Assembly (NCBI GenBank): GCA_002346475.1
Contig: DDZV01000021.1
Coordinates: 1-30,491, forward strand
Direction of reading: 5' to 3'
DNA length: 30,491 nucleotides
Source of the DNA: Acidobacteria bacterium UBA2999
GTDB taxonomy: Bacteria; Acidobacteriota; Vicinamibacteria; Vicinamibacterales; UBA2999
Below the pieces are notes generated by a model. The model ran no database searches. It had not been told where the DNA came from and worked only from the letters and a program-made list of their open reading frames with translations. Made by a program: the position numbers and the translations under genes. This document shows, in pieces, positions 23,376-30,491 of the stretch (the first letter of the stretch is position 1; each line of letters starts with the position of its first letter).

Positions 23376-24362
23376 TCATTGGTTCATTTTCTGGTCAGAG
23401 AATCTTATGATTTCACGTTCAGCCCAGTACCCATCGTATCCAGATGAGGATTTTTCGATAAAAGCACAATGCCCACCGTGGGGTGTCACAATTACATTTA
23501 GAAAGGGATTTTTTGTTAAGGCTGGATTCTGAAATGGGGATACTGGCACGACTGGGTCATCTGCAGCTGTCAATATGAGCGTCGGGATACAAATTTTATT
23601 GATGACACGCAAAGCGCTGGCACGTTGATAGTAGTCACTGGCACCAAGAAATCCGTGATGTGGTGCTGTGTATGTTTCATCAAACTGCCGTATTGTTCTT
23701 ACAGCTCTAAGTTGACGGAGATCATAGAGAGCGGGGAAGATCCTTGCTTTTCGACGCATACGATTTTTTAGTCTACGAACGAAATTCCATTGGTAAATAA
23801 AATTTTCTCCTCGTTCAAGTGCTTCAATACAGCTTGCCAAGTTCATAGTCGGAGACACAGCACACACTGTTTTTAGCTCAGCAGGTGCTGATTCACCAAG
23901 ATCTCCAGCAAGTTTCAGGGCTAGATTTCCTCCTAATGAATATCCGGCGATGGTCAGCGAGCGGAGCCGATCAATTTCGATAAGTTCTCTGAGGACAAAA
24001 AGTGGGTCGTGAGTAAGGCCTGAATGGTAGAGCCCTGGCGACAAGTGTTCTGTCCCACCACAATTACGTTGATTTAGCCTGACCACATTCCATCCTTGTA
24101 CCCAGGCCTTTTCAGCTATGCCAGGCATGTAGTGGGCATGGCTTGACCCTTCGAGGCCATGTAACAGGATGAGTGTTGGTTGTTCACTCGGATGTTTTTG
24201 CCAATGACAATGGGCCAGTACTTGGCTATTTGTTTCTACTGAGAAGTACCTGGGAATTGGAGTGGGAAGTTGCGGGAAGTTTCGAGGTCGTCCCCATGCG
24301 TACAAAGTCATGCGGTGTCCGCCTTTGAAAAGCGGAACGTAATCAGTCGGAAGATAGGTCAT
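23376..24362 (-). CDS. YheT-family alpha/beta hydrolase
   Basis: A 328-residue alpha/beta hydrolase of the YheT/EMB8 type. The N-terminal YVPLFKGGHRMTLY segment is characteristic of the family. LILLHGLEGSSHAHYM carries the oxyanion turn and GYSLGGNLALKL the nucleophile Ser142. TAADDPVVP gives the acid (Asp268 or Asp269) and TPHGGHCAFI the His298. The physiological substrate of this family is not settled; esterase or lipase-like activity is expected. The ATG overlaps the stop of the upstream DinB gene by four bases (ATGA). Confidence 0.92.
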   Translation of the reverse strand: MTYLPTDYVPLFKGGHRMTLYAWGRPRNFPQLPTPIPRYFSVETNSQVLAHCHWQKHPSEQPTLILLHGLEGSSHAHYMPGIAEKAWVQGWNVVRLNQRNCGGTEHLSPGLYHSGLTHDPLFVLRELIEIDRLRSLTIAGYSLGGNLALKLAGDLGESAPAELKTVCAVSPTMNLASCIEALERGENFIYQWNFVRRLKNRMRRKARIFPALYDLRQLRAVRTIRQFDETYTAPHHGFLGASDYYQRASALRVINKICIPTLILTAADDPVVPVSPFQNPALTKNPFLNVIVTPHGGHCAFIEKSSSGYDGYWAEREIIRFSDQKMNQ

Positions 24363-24859
24363 GTAGTCATTGGTTCGTCAGCACTTGGTCCGTAGATCGA
24401 GGGCACTGGAATTTCATTGAGGCGTAGATACACGCTGAGCTGACCACGGTGATGAATCATGTGGCTCAATATCATTGAGTAGACAACGTTCGAACGACTC
24501 ATGGCCATGATGGTTTGTCCGTTATGCGTTAAGCTCCACATTTCTTGCAGGTTTTTGTCGCTTGATTTTTCAATTAAAGAACGGACGGCAGCCACATTAC
24601 GATCAAAAGCCGTTAGGATGTCTTTTGCTGTTTGAGTTGGAGGCATGGGTGTGCGTGCGTTCATGTCAGACTCTGACTGAGTAAAGCTTAGTAATCCCCA
24701 TGTAAACATGTGTGCCAGATGACGTCCAAGACCTTCCATGGATGTTGACTTTGGATGTGGTCTCCAACTTAATGTTTCATTGGTAAGTCGTTGAAGGAGA
24801 GTTCGAGTAATAGCTGTTTCGCGATCATAAGTAGCAAGAAGTTCATTAATCTGAGTCAT
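24359..24859 (-). CDS. DinB-family protein (copy 1)
   Basis: A 166-residue four-helix DinB-like protein. The putative metal ligands are His47 (or His50) in GRHLAHM and His133 and His137 in SHMIHHRGQLSVYLR. The protein ends with IPVPSIYGPSADE. DinB proteins bind a divalent metal and often act as thiol transferases (including bacillithiol-dependent ones) or have unknown roles. It is 1-base overlapped (TAATG) with its upstream paralog and coupled to the hydrolase downstream. Confidence 0.9.
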   Translation of the reverse strand: MTQINELLATYDRETAITRTLLQRLTNETLSWRPHPKSTSMEGLGRHLAHMFTWGLLSFTQSESDMNARTPMPPTQTAKDILTAFDRNVAAVRSLIEKSSDKNLQEMWSLTHNGQTIMAMSRSNVVYSMILSHMIHHRGQLSVYLRLNEIPVPSIYGPSADEPMTT

Positions 24860-25353
24860 TATATTTTCTCGTCTGCACTCGCACCGTAAATAGGTGGAAT
24901 TGACACTTCTTTGAGTCGGAGATAGACACTCAATTGCCCGCGATGGTGAATCAAATGGCTAAACACGAACTTTCTTAAAAAACTAGCCTTAGGCATAGTA
25001 AAAGTTATTTGTCGATTGTACTTAAGGCTCCAGGGAGCCATAAGCTCTGCATCAGACTTGCCTACAAGTTGAGTTCTGGCTTCTTTAGAATGTTGATCAA
25101 GTTTTACTAGTAGTTCAGCTTGTGAAGTTGCTGTGCTAGTTTTTTCATTGATCGGAATGTTGAACTCTGATTGCGTGAAGGTCAATGTTGCCCAGTGTGG
25201 AATTGTTGAGATGTGAGTGGCAAGTACACCCAAAGACATTGACTTTTGATGGGGTTTCCAGGGGAGTGCCTCGTTCGGTATACGTTCAAAAACCCGCTTC
25301 GTCATAGCGATCTCATGATCGAATTCTGGTAGTAATGTTTCAATCAAGAGCAT
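24859..25353 (-). CDS. DinB-family protein (copy 2)
   Basis: A 164-residue paralog of the next gene, with the same motif positions: His47 in ATHIST and His133/His137 in SHLIHHRGQLSVYLR, and the tail IPPIYGASADE. The two agree most at the metal site and tail (SHxIHHRGQLSVYLRLxE) and much less in the middle, so this is an old tandem duplication and not a recent copy. The third histidine is single here where copy 1 has two. It begins 13 bp after the stop of the peptide transporter. Confidence 0.9.
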   Translation of the reverse strand: MLLIETLLPEFDHEIAMTKRVFERIPNEALPWKPHQKSMSLGVLATHISTIPHWATLTFTQSEFNIPINEKTSTATSQAELLVKLDQHSKEARTQLVGKSDAELMAPWSLKYNRQITFTMPKASFLRKFVFSHLIHHRGQLSVYLRLKEVSIPPIYGASADEKI

Positions 25354-25366
25354 GCAAAGTTCCTTA

Positions 25367-26884
25367 TCAACTCACTTCACCCATTAGTTTTTTGATTGGT
25401 TTTACAAATGGAAGCAAGAGGAGTCCAGAGATAATGCCGAAAATCGAGACAGCTGCAAACAGAGTGGGTAGAGGCATGGCCTCGTAGAAACCAGCTAGGC
25501 GTCCTGCAATAAAGCTACCAACCGAAGCAGCTAGAAACCAGACTCCCATCATCAACCCGGCGATACGGGCGGGTGCTAGCTTTGTCATCGCACTTAACCC
25601 CACAGGGCTTAGGCAGAGTTCTCCAAATGTGTGTAGCAGGTATGTCACTATTAACCATGTGGGGCTAACTTGGTTTCCAGCACCTGATAGCACAGCTGCT
25701 ACAACTAAAACAGCAAAGCCAGCACCAGCAAGAATTTGTCCGCATGCAAATTTAACGGGAGTCGATGGTTCGTAACGTCCAAGTTTGAGCCATAACCACG
25801 CGAATACGGGCGCGAACATAAAGACAATCAATGGATTGATCGATTGGAACCAGCTGCTTGGAAATTCAAAGCCAAGAATAGAGGTACGTGTATTACGGTC
25901 AGCAAATAGATTCATCGTTGAACCAGCTTGATCGAACATTGACCAAAATAGAGCCGCGGCCAGAAAAAGCACACCGATGGCGTACAGTTGCTTACGTTCC
26001 TTAGGGGTCCAGTCTTTTCCAAGAAAGAGCCATCCAAAAAATCCGACACAAATAATTAACAGGGCATAGCCGGCCCAATTCGCCACTTGTGTTGCAGTGA
26101 TTGGCACAGCACCGGTATAGATGCCGATACTAAGAATGGTCAGGCACACGATCGCGATACCGGAAACGAGCAAGGTCTTGAACTTTAGCTGGGCTGTAGT
26201 TTCTGGGGATGTTTTGATTGTTGGATATAAACCAGCTGTTCCAAGATACTTAGTACCAAACGTGTATTGAACTAAACCAAGTACCATGCCAACACCTGCT
26301 GCTGCGAATCCAAGGTGCCAGTCAACACGTTGACCAAGGAAGCCACAAACAAGTGGTGAAAAAAAAGCACCAAGATTGATACCCATGTAATAGATTGAAA
26401 AACCTGCGTCGCGGCGTTTATCGCCAGGCATGTACAGTTGTCCGACTAAGACACTGATATTTCCTTTGAGAAGACCTGTACCAACAACAATAAGGAAAAG
26501 GCCAAGATAGAAGGTTGCAAGAGAGGGAACAGCCATGCTGAAGTGGCCACATGCGATAAGAATGCCACCATAAAGGACTGCTCGCTGTTGACCAATTAAA
26601 CGATCAGCAATCCAGCCTCCAGGAAGTGTGAACATGTACACCATTGAGGTGTAGAGTCCGTAGACGGCACCGGCGGTGACAATGTCAAATTCAAGGCCTC
26701 CATCTGTTAAGGGCGCTGTCATGAATAAAATGAGTAGTGCCCGCATGCCGTAATAGCTGAAGCGTTCCCACATTTCAGTAAAGAACAATGTTGACAATCC
26801 ACGAGGATGGCCAAAAAATGTTCGGCTGTCTTCGGCGAGAGCACCTTGATGGTCGGAGTTGGCAGCAGGGGTGTGCTTGCTCAT
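25367..26884 (-). CDS. POT-family peptide/proton symporter
   Basis: A 505-residue inner-membrane transporter with about 14 hydrophobic helices. The family signature EMWERFSYYGMRALLILFM near residue 40 contains the ExxERFxYYG motif used for proton coupling. A second PTR2 mark, FSIYYMGINLGAFFSPLVCG, follows near residue 165. Such proteins import di- and tripeptides driven by protons, and some move peptide-like metabolites. The ATG at 26884 has GAAGG upstream. It is divergent from the radical SAM gene across 92 bp and co-directional with the two DinB genes and YheT, with close spacing. Confidence 0.93.
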   Translation of the reverse strand: MSKHTPAANSDHQGALAEDSRTFFGHPRGLSTLFFTEMWERFSYYGMRALLILFMTAPLTDGGLEFDIVTAGAVYGLYTSMVYMFTLPGGWIADRLIGQQRAVLYGGILIACGHFSMAVPSLATFYLGLFLIVVGTGLLKGNISVLVGQLYMPGDKRRDAGFSIYYMGINLGAFFSPLVCGFLGQRVDWHLGFAAAGVGMVLGLVQYTFGTKYLGTAGLYPTIKTSPETTAQLKFKTLLVSGIAIVCLTILSIGIYTGAVPITATQVANWAGYALLIICVGFFGWLFLGKDWTPKERKQLYAIGVLFLAAALFWSMFDQAGSTMNLFADRNTRTSILGFEFPSSWFQSINPLIVFMFAPVFAWLWLKLGRYEPSTPVKFACGQILAGAGFAVLVVAAVLSGAGNQVSPTWLIVTYLLHTFGELCLSPVGLSAMTKLAPARIAGLMMGVWFLAASVGSFIAGRLAGFYEAMPLPTLFAAVSIFGIISGLLLLPFVKPIKKLMGEVS

Positions 26885-26976
26885 GGCCCTTCAGCATATC
26901 CCAGCATACGGTTCCTCTGTGAAACAACTCGACAGGTTTTTGTGTTTTTGCTGCTTCTCCCCATTAGACTGAAGGC

Positions 26977-28368
26977 ATGCGGGTGCTTCTGATTTCGACC
27001 TATGACCTTGGCCGTCAGCCGTTTGGATTAGCGTCTCCAGCGGCATGGTTACGTCGAGAAGGCCATGAGGTGTTGCTAGCAGATACAACGCGGGCACCAT
27101 TAGAGGATATAGAAATTAGAGACGCAGAGTTCGTTGCATTCTATCTTCCGATGCACACAGCTACACGGTTGGCAACTCCCTTAATTGGTCGTGTCCGTCG
27201 CCTCAATCCGGAAGTGCACATCTGTGGGTATGGTTTATACGCTCCTCTGAATGCTGAATGGCTTCGGACTCAAGGGGTAAATTCGATACTCGACGGAGAG
27301 TTTGAAAAAGATCTTGTGGAGATTGCCAAAGAAGTGTCGTTGCCGAAAGAAATGAGATCTAATATTAGGACTAGCCCAGCAGACAGTATCAAACTTCCAC
27401 GCCTGCAGTTCCTCACTCCTGATCGATCAGGACTGCCAATGCTCAAAGAATACGCAATGGTACAAATGACTGATGGCACACGGCGTGTTGTTGGGTCAAC
27501 AGAGTCATCGCGTGGTTGCAAACACCTTTGCAAACATTGTCCGATTGTTCCTGTCTACAAAGGTCAATTCCGCGTTATTCCAGTTGACGTTGTGCTTAAT
27601 GATGTGGCTGCGCAGGTGAAAGCTGGAGCAACACATATATCGTTCAGTGACCCTGATTTTTTTAACGGGCCTAGACATGCTACTCAGATTATTAAACGTC
27701 TAGCTACCGAGCACGCGGGGATTACATATGATGTAACTATTAAAATTGAACATCTGTTACGCCATAAAAATCTCCTTCCACTATTACATGACACGGGCTG
27801 TTTGTTTATTACAAGTGCAGTTGAATCTGTCGATAACCAAGTACTGGCTAAACTAGCTAAAGGTCATACCCGTGAGGATTTCATTCGTGTTGTTGAATTG
27901 TGTCGGGTTTCAGATATTACATTGTCTCCCACGTTTGTTCCCTTTACGCCGTGGACTACGCGTGATGGATATTTAGATCTGATTGAGATGCTTGTGTCCC
28001 TTGGTCTCGTAGAGCATGTTGCGCCGATTCAGTTAGCAATTCGTCTACTGATTACAGCGGGGTCGGCTTTGCTTGAATTAGAAGATATTCGTGAAAAAGT
28101 TACAGTTTTTGATCACGATTCACTGACATGGCCATGGCAGCATTCTGATGCTGGAGTCGACGATCTTCAACGTAAGATTATTCACCTAGTTGGGCTACAC
28201 CATAACGAGCCACGGGCAAAAGTTTTTTCGGCGATTGCTGATTTGGCAAGCAAGGCTTCTGGCCGCACTCCTTCTATAACGGTACCGTCTATTAAGCAGG
28301 CAACTGTCGTACCTATTATCAACGAGCCATGGTATTGCTGCGCAGAACCAGACGCTGAACTTATCTGA
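26977..28368 (+). CDS. CCAEP-tail radical SAM protein
   Basis: A 463-residue radical SAM protein with a Rossmann-like N-terminal domain (residues 1-110, beginning MRVLLISTYDLGRQPFGLA). That domain lies where a B12-binding domain is found in relatives but lacks the DxHxxG motif. The SAM cluster motif is SRGC181-KHL-C185-KH-C188. The protein ends NEPWYCCAEPD with Cys454-Cys455. From memory this tail defines a group whose members carry either Cys-Cys or Cys-selenocysteine in this position; here the codons are TGC TGC, so no selenocysteine. The chemistry and product are unknown. The ATP-grasp gene follows 18 bp downstream. The ATG has a GAAGG only one base away, so initiation may be unusual. Confidence 0.87.
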   Translation: MRVLLISTYDLGRQPFGLASPAAWLRREGHEVLLADTTRAPLEDIEIRDAEFVAFYLPMHTATRLATPLIGRVRRLNPEVHICGYGLYAPLNAEWLRTQGVNSILDGEFEKDLVEIAKEVSLPKEMRSNIRTSPADSIKLPRLQFLTPDRSGLPMLKEYAMVQMTDGTRRVVGSTESSRGCKHLCKHCPIVPVYKGQFRVIPVDVVLNDVAAQVKAGATHISFSDPDFFNGPRHATQIIKRLATEHAGITYDVTIKIEHLLRHKNLLPLLHDTGCLFITSAVESVDNQVLAKLAKGHTREDFIRVVELCRVSDITLSPTFVPFTPWTTRDGYLDLIEMLVSLGLVEHVAPIQLAIRLLITAGSALLELEDIREKVTVFDHDSLTWPWQHSDAGVDDLQRKIIHLVGLHHNEPRAKVFSAIADLASKASGRTPSITVPSIKQATVVPIINEPWYCCAEPDAELI

Positions 28369-28386
28369 ATTGCAGCAACTCCTATC

Positions 28387-29667
28387 ATGGATAAGGTTCC
28401 CAGCGTTTTACTTGTTACAAAAACAACTGGATACCAAACTCGTTCATTTGGTGATGCAGCAGCGAAGCTTGGCCTCCGTTTAATTTTTGCTACTGATCGT
28501 TGTGATCATCTTGAAGATCCCTGGCGTGACCATGCGATTCCAGTTAGGTTTCACGATGAATCCTACTCGGTACGTACAATTTTTAATGAGCTTAAGCAAA
28601 CACCGCCAGCTGGAGTGCTTGCGGTCGGCGACCGACCAATGCATTTAGCCGCTTCGGTTGCTCAAGTTTTTGGATTGAAAGGTAATACTTTGGAGGCGGT
28701 TGGGATTAGTCGAAATAAACTAGCTACCCGTCAAGCTTTAAAGGTAGCAGAGCTTCCAGTCCCTTGGTTTCGAGCTGTTTCAGTTGACAGTGACATCGTT
28801 ACACTTGCACAAGAAATTTCGTACCCTTGTGTTCTCAAACCGTTAGCGTTATCTGGAAGTCGTGGTGTTATTCGTGCAGACACTACTTCAGATTTTGTCG
28901 AGGCATTTGTTCGTGTGCGAGATGTATTACAAGAACCCGATGTGCAAGTGGAACGTGATTCCGTACATGATCTGATTCTAGTTGAAGGTTTTATTCAAGG
29001 ACGCGAGTACGCTATTGAAGCGCTACTTGATGACGGGCGTATGCGTACTCTGGCAATATTCGAAAAGCCTAATTCATTAGATGGACCTTTTTTTGAAGAA
29101 ACAATCTATGTGACACCACCAGCGCTAGGACCTAATGAAGAGGGCCAATTACGTGAGGCAGTGGTTGAGGCAGCCCAGGCGATTGGGCTTTGGCACGGTC
29201 CAGTGCACGCAGAGTGTCGCGTTAATGCCAATGGCGTATTTATATTAGAGGTGGCAGCAAGGCCAATAGGAGGATTGTGTGCAAGGGCTCTCCGTTTTGT
29301 ATCTGAAGGCAATAAAACTAGTGAGTTGTATACGCTTGAAGAGTTGTTGCTTCACCATGCGATCGGCCACGATGTCGGAAGAATAGTGCGCGAACCCGAC
29401 GCTTCTGGTGTGATGATGTTGCCTATTCAGAAACGAGGTGTACTTCGAAAAATTACAGGCATGGCGGAGGCTCTTGATCTTCCCTATGTCGATGATTTAC
29501 AAATCACAGCGAAACTAGACCAGCAGCTTATTCCCTTACCTGAAGGGAATAGTTATCTTGGCTTTGTTTTTTCTCGTGCCAAAACTCCAAGCATGGTTGT
29601 GAAGGCATTACGCAGTGCACAGGAGAAGCTCAACTTTACAATTGAACGTGATGTACCGATGTGCTGA
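28387..29667 (+). CDS. ATP-grasp ligase (carboxylate-amine ligase type)
   Basis: A 426-residue ATP-grasp protein. The N-terminal pre-ATP domain has a GDRPMHLAASVAQVFGLKG loop. NKLATRQAL and YPCVLKPLALSGSRGV (Lys151) make up the nucleotide-binding lid. HAECRVNANGVFILEVAARPIGG supplies the magnesium and ATP ligands (Glu276, Glu288, Arg292). The final 90 residues form the extra C-terminal subdomain seen in L-amino acid ligases of the BacD type. Such enzymes join a carboxylate to an amine through an acyl phosphate, often making dipeptides. Pairing with the CCAEP radical SAM gene suggests that one modifies and the other conjugates an amino acid or peptide. No carrier or precursor peptide is seen. 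Confidence 0.88.
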   Translation: MDKVPSVLLVTKTTGYQTRSFGDAAAKLGLRLIFATDRCDHLEDPWRDHAIPVRFHDESYSVRTIFNELKQTPPAGVLAVGDRPMHLAASVAQVFGLKGNTLEAVGISRNKLATRQALKVAELPVPWFRAVSVDSDIVTLAQEISYPCVLKPLALSGSRGVIRADTTSDFVEAFVRVRDVLQEPDVQVERDSVHDLILVEGFIQGREYAIEALLDDGRMRTLAIFEKPNSLDGPFFEETIYVTPPALGPNEEGQLREAVVEAAQAIGLWHGPVHAECRVNANGVFILEVAARPIGGLCARALRFVSEGNKTSELYTLEELLLHHAIGHDVGRIVREPDASGVMMLPIQKRGVLRKITGMAEALDLPYVDDLQITAKLDQQLIPLPEGNSYLGFVFSRAKTPSMVVKALRSAQEKLNFTIERDVPMC

Positions 29668-29721
29668 TTTAAAAAATTTAGACTTGTAGTGTCGAAAGTG
29701 GTTCCAAGGAAAATATGTGTG

Positions 29722-30048
29722 TTACTTAGTTTGTTGAGGAACGTAGTCTGGGGGAAGTGCGGAGCCTTCACCGAAGAAGAAATCTTCCATATGTTTAGCA
29801 ATGAGTTCTTGAGCTTCTTTTTGCCAAGGCATTAGTCGGTATTCGTTGAGTAACATCTTCATATGTTCTTCCCAAAGCTTCCAGGCCTCGGTTGATACAT
29901 TCTCGTAGACTCGCTGACCAAGTTCGCCTGGCCACGGAACCGCATCTAATCCTGGTAATTCTTTTTGAAACTTTGCGCATTTTACGGTTCGACCGTTCTT
30001 GCCTTCAGGATGTGATGGTTTCTGTTCTTTCGATTTTGAATCAGCCAT
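29722..30048 (-). CDS. yggX: YggX-like Fe(II)-trafficking / oxidative damage protection protein
   Basis: A 108-residue cytoplasmic protein matching YggX in most of its length. RTVKCAKFQKELPGL holds the conserved cysteine. WPGELGQRVYENVSTEAWKLW and MLLNEYRLMPWQKEAQELI are the signature helices, and HMEDFFFGEG the C-terminal one. The family protects iron-sulfur proteins from superoxide and helps keep iron available. About 20 Lys/Ser-rich residues precede the usual N-terminus; no later ATG exists, so the extension appears real. It is 50 bp downstream of ispG, an Fe-S enzyme. Confidence 0.92.
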   Translation of the reverse strand: MADSKSKEQKPSHPEGKNGRTVKCAKFQKELPGLDAVPWPGELGQRVYENVSTEAWKLWEEHMKMLLNEYRLMPWQKEAQELIAKHMEDFFFGEGSALPPDYVPQQTK

Positions 30049-30098
30049 AACTTGATACTAATTCTAATCTTAATTTTTGTACAAGTGGGTAAAGCAAT

Positions 30099-30491
30099 TC
30101 AGGTTTGTTTCTTTGTGTACCGTGTCGAGACATAGTTATCGACTAAATCTCTAAATGTTTTGGCAAGTTCGTCAGGGGCACCCCGTAGTGTCGTGAAATG
30201 TTTGCCATCAATATAAACTGGGCAGGCAGGCTCTTCTCCTGTACCGGGAAGACTAATGCCGATATTTGCAGCCTTTGATTCCCCCGGGCCGTTCACTACA
30301 CAGCCCATCACTGCGAGGGTTAGTTTCTCAAAGCCCTCATAGTCACGTTTCCACTTGGGAAGGCAATTACGAATATGTTCTTGTGTGAATTCAGCAAGTT
30401 CTTGAAACGTTGTGCTGGTTGTACGACCGCAACCAGGACAGGCAGTCACACTCGGCGTAAAAGTACGGAGACTAAGTGCTTGGAGTAATTC
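30099..30491 (-). CDS. ispG: 4-hydroxy-3-methylbut-2-en-1-yl diphosphate synthase, C-terminal part (cut by window edge)
   Basis: The last 130 residues of IspG (GcpE), which makes HMBPP in the MEP isoprenoid pathway using a 4Fe-4S cluster. The frame is open to the window end, reading ELLQALSLRTFTPSVTACPGCGRTT. The cluster ligands are the two Cys of ACPGCGR, the Cys of VMGCVVNGPGE and the Glu that follows. The end of the protein (VYIDGKHFTTLRG onwards) is typical of the short bacterial form. The apparent GTG at 30449 is not a start; it is an internal Val. The TIM-barrel part lies outside the window. The electron donor (flavodoxin or ferredoxin) cannot be told from this fragment. Confidence 0.95.
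   Translation of the reverse strand, partial: ELLQALSLRTFTPSVTACPGCGRTTSTTFQELAEFTQEHIRNCLPKWKRDYEGFEKLTLAVMGCVVNGPGESKAANIGISLPGTGEEPACPVYIDGKHFTTLRGAPDELAKTFRDLVDNYVSTRYTKKQT

Noticed and set aside
30099..30449. Short stand-alone gene starting at GTG 30449
   Set aside because: The frame continues upstream to the window edge with IspG sequence; this is the internal part of a truncated gene.

Overview
This 30.5 kb window comes from the chromosome of a Gram-negative bacterium of mid-40s % G+C (estimated by eye). Every gene is bacterial in type. The envelope genes (a large beta-barrel protein, lipoproteins, an adaptor plus ABC exporter) imply an outer membrane. Several features would fit Acidobacteriota, perhaps a low-GC Vicinamibacteria-like lineage: a Tes/Mss-like radical SAM protein, a CCAEP-tail radical SAM protein and a CusF-SCO fusion. 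That placement is inference and should be tested by phylogeny. I see no phage, insertion sequence, CRISPR array, tRNA or rRNA.

Layout. (1) 4-4269, + strand: a tight housekeeping run of mtnA, tsaD, yjbQ, a Nudix hydrolase, folE and a secreted unknown, closed by a strong hairpin terminator at 4277-4310. (2) 4341-6446, - strand: a long radical SAM enzyme that resembles tetraether/membrane-spanning-lipid synthases. It is divergent from a YpdA-like flavoprotein (6701-7741) and a glycerophosphodiester phosphodiesterase (7860-8669). (3) 8722-9639, - strand: lipA, with a decayed fragment of a UPF0173 hydrolase gene on the opposite strand upstream (about 9719-9953). A structured leader and an isolated nuoB-nuoI pair follow, then a secreted TPR protein with two aspartyl-protease-like domains. 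(4) 12724-15855, - strand: a giant envelope protein combining a metallopeptidase-like domain, a TolB-like propeller and a C-terminal barrel. It is divergent from a TlpA-like thioredoxin lipoprotein. (5) 16635-16858: a small gene that only reads through if the frame shifts at a seven-A run. (6) 16875-21233, - strand: a four-gene efflux/lipoprotein-export type operon (adaptor, ATPase, two FtsX-type permeases), divergent from a small zinc-ribbon/coiled-coil protein. (7) 21766-26884, - strand: a POT peptide transporter, two tandem DinB paralogs, a YheT hydrolase, a CusF-SCO copper protein and a transglutaminase-like protein. (8) 26977-29667, + strand: a radical SAM protein ending in a Cys-Cys-Ala-Glu-Pro tail, followed 18 bp later by an ATP-grasp ligase. 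(9) 29722-30491, - strand: yggX and the C-terminal part of ispG, cut by the window edge.

How the genes work together. The first block mixes methionine salvage, tRNA modification and folate/pterin supply. The most promising undescribed system is the CCAEP-tail radical SAM plus ATP-grasp pair, with a peptide/proton symporter divergent across a 92 bp shared intergenic region. It looks like a small-peptide or amino-acid-conjugate pathway of unknown product. The second is the Tes/Mss-like enzyme, which could make membrane-spanning lipids. YpdA and YggX point to thiol redox and iron or oxidative-stress handling. LipA, NuoB, NuoI, IspG, YggX and the two radical SAM proteins all depend on iron-sulfur chemistry or protect it.
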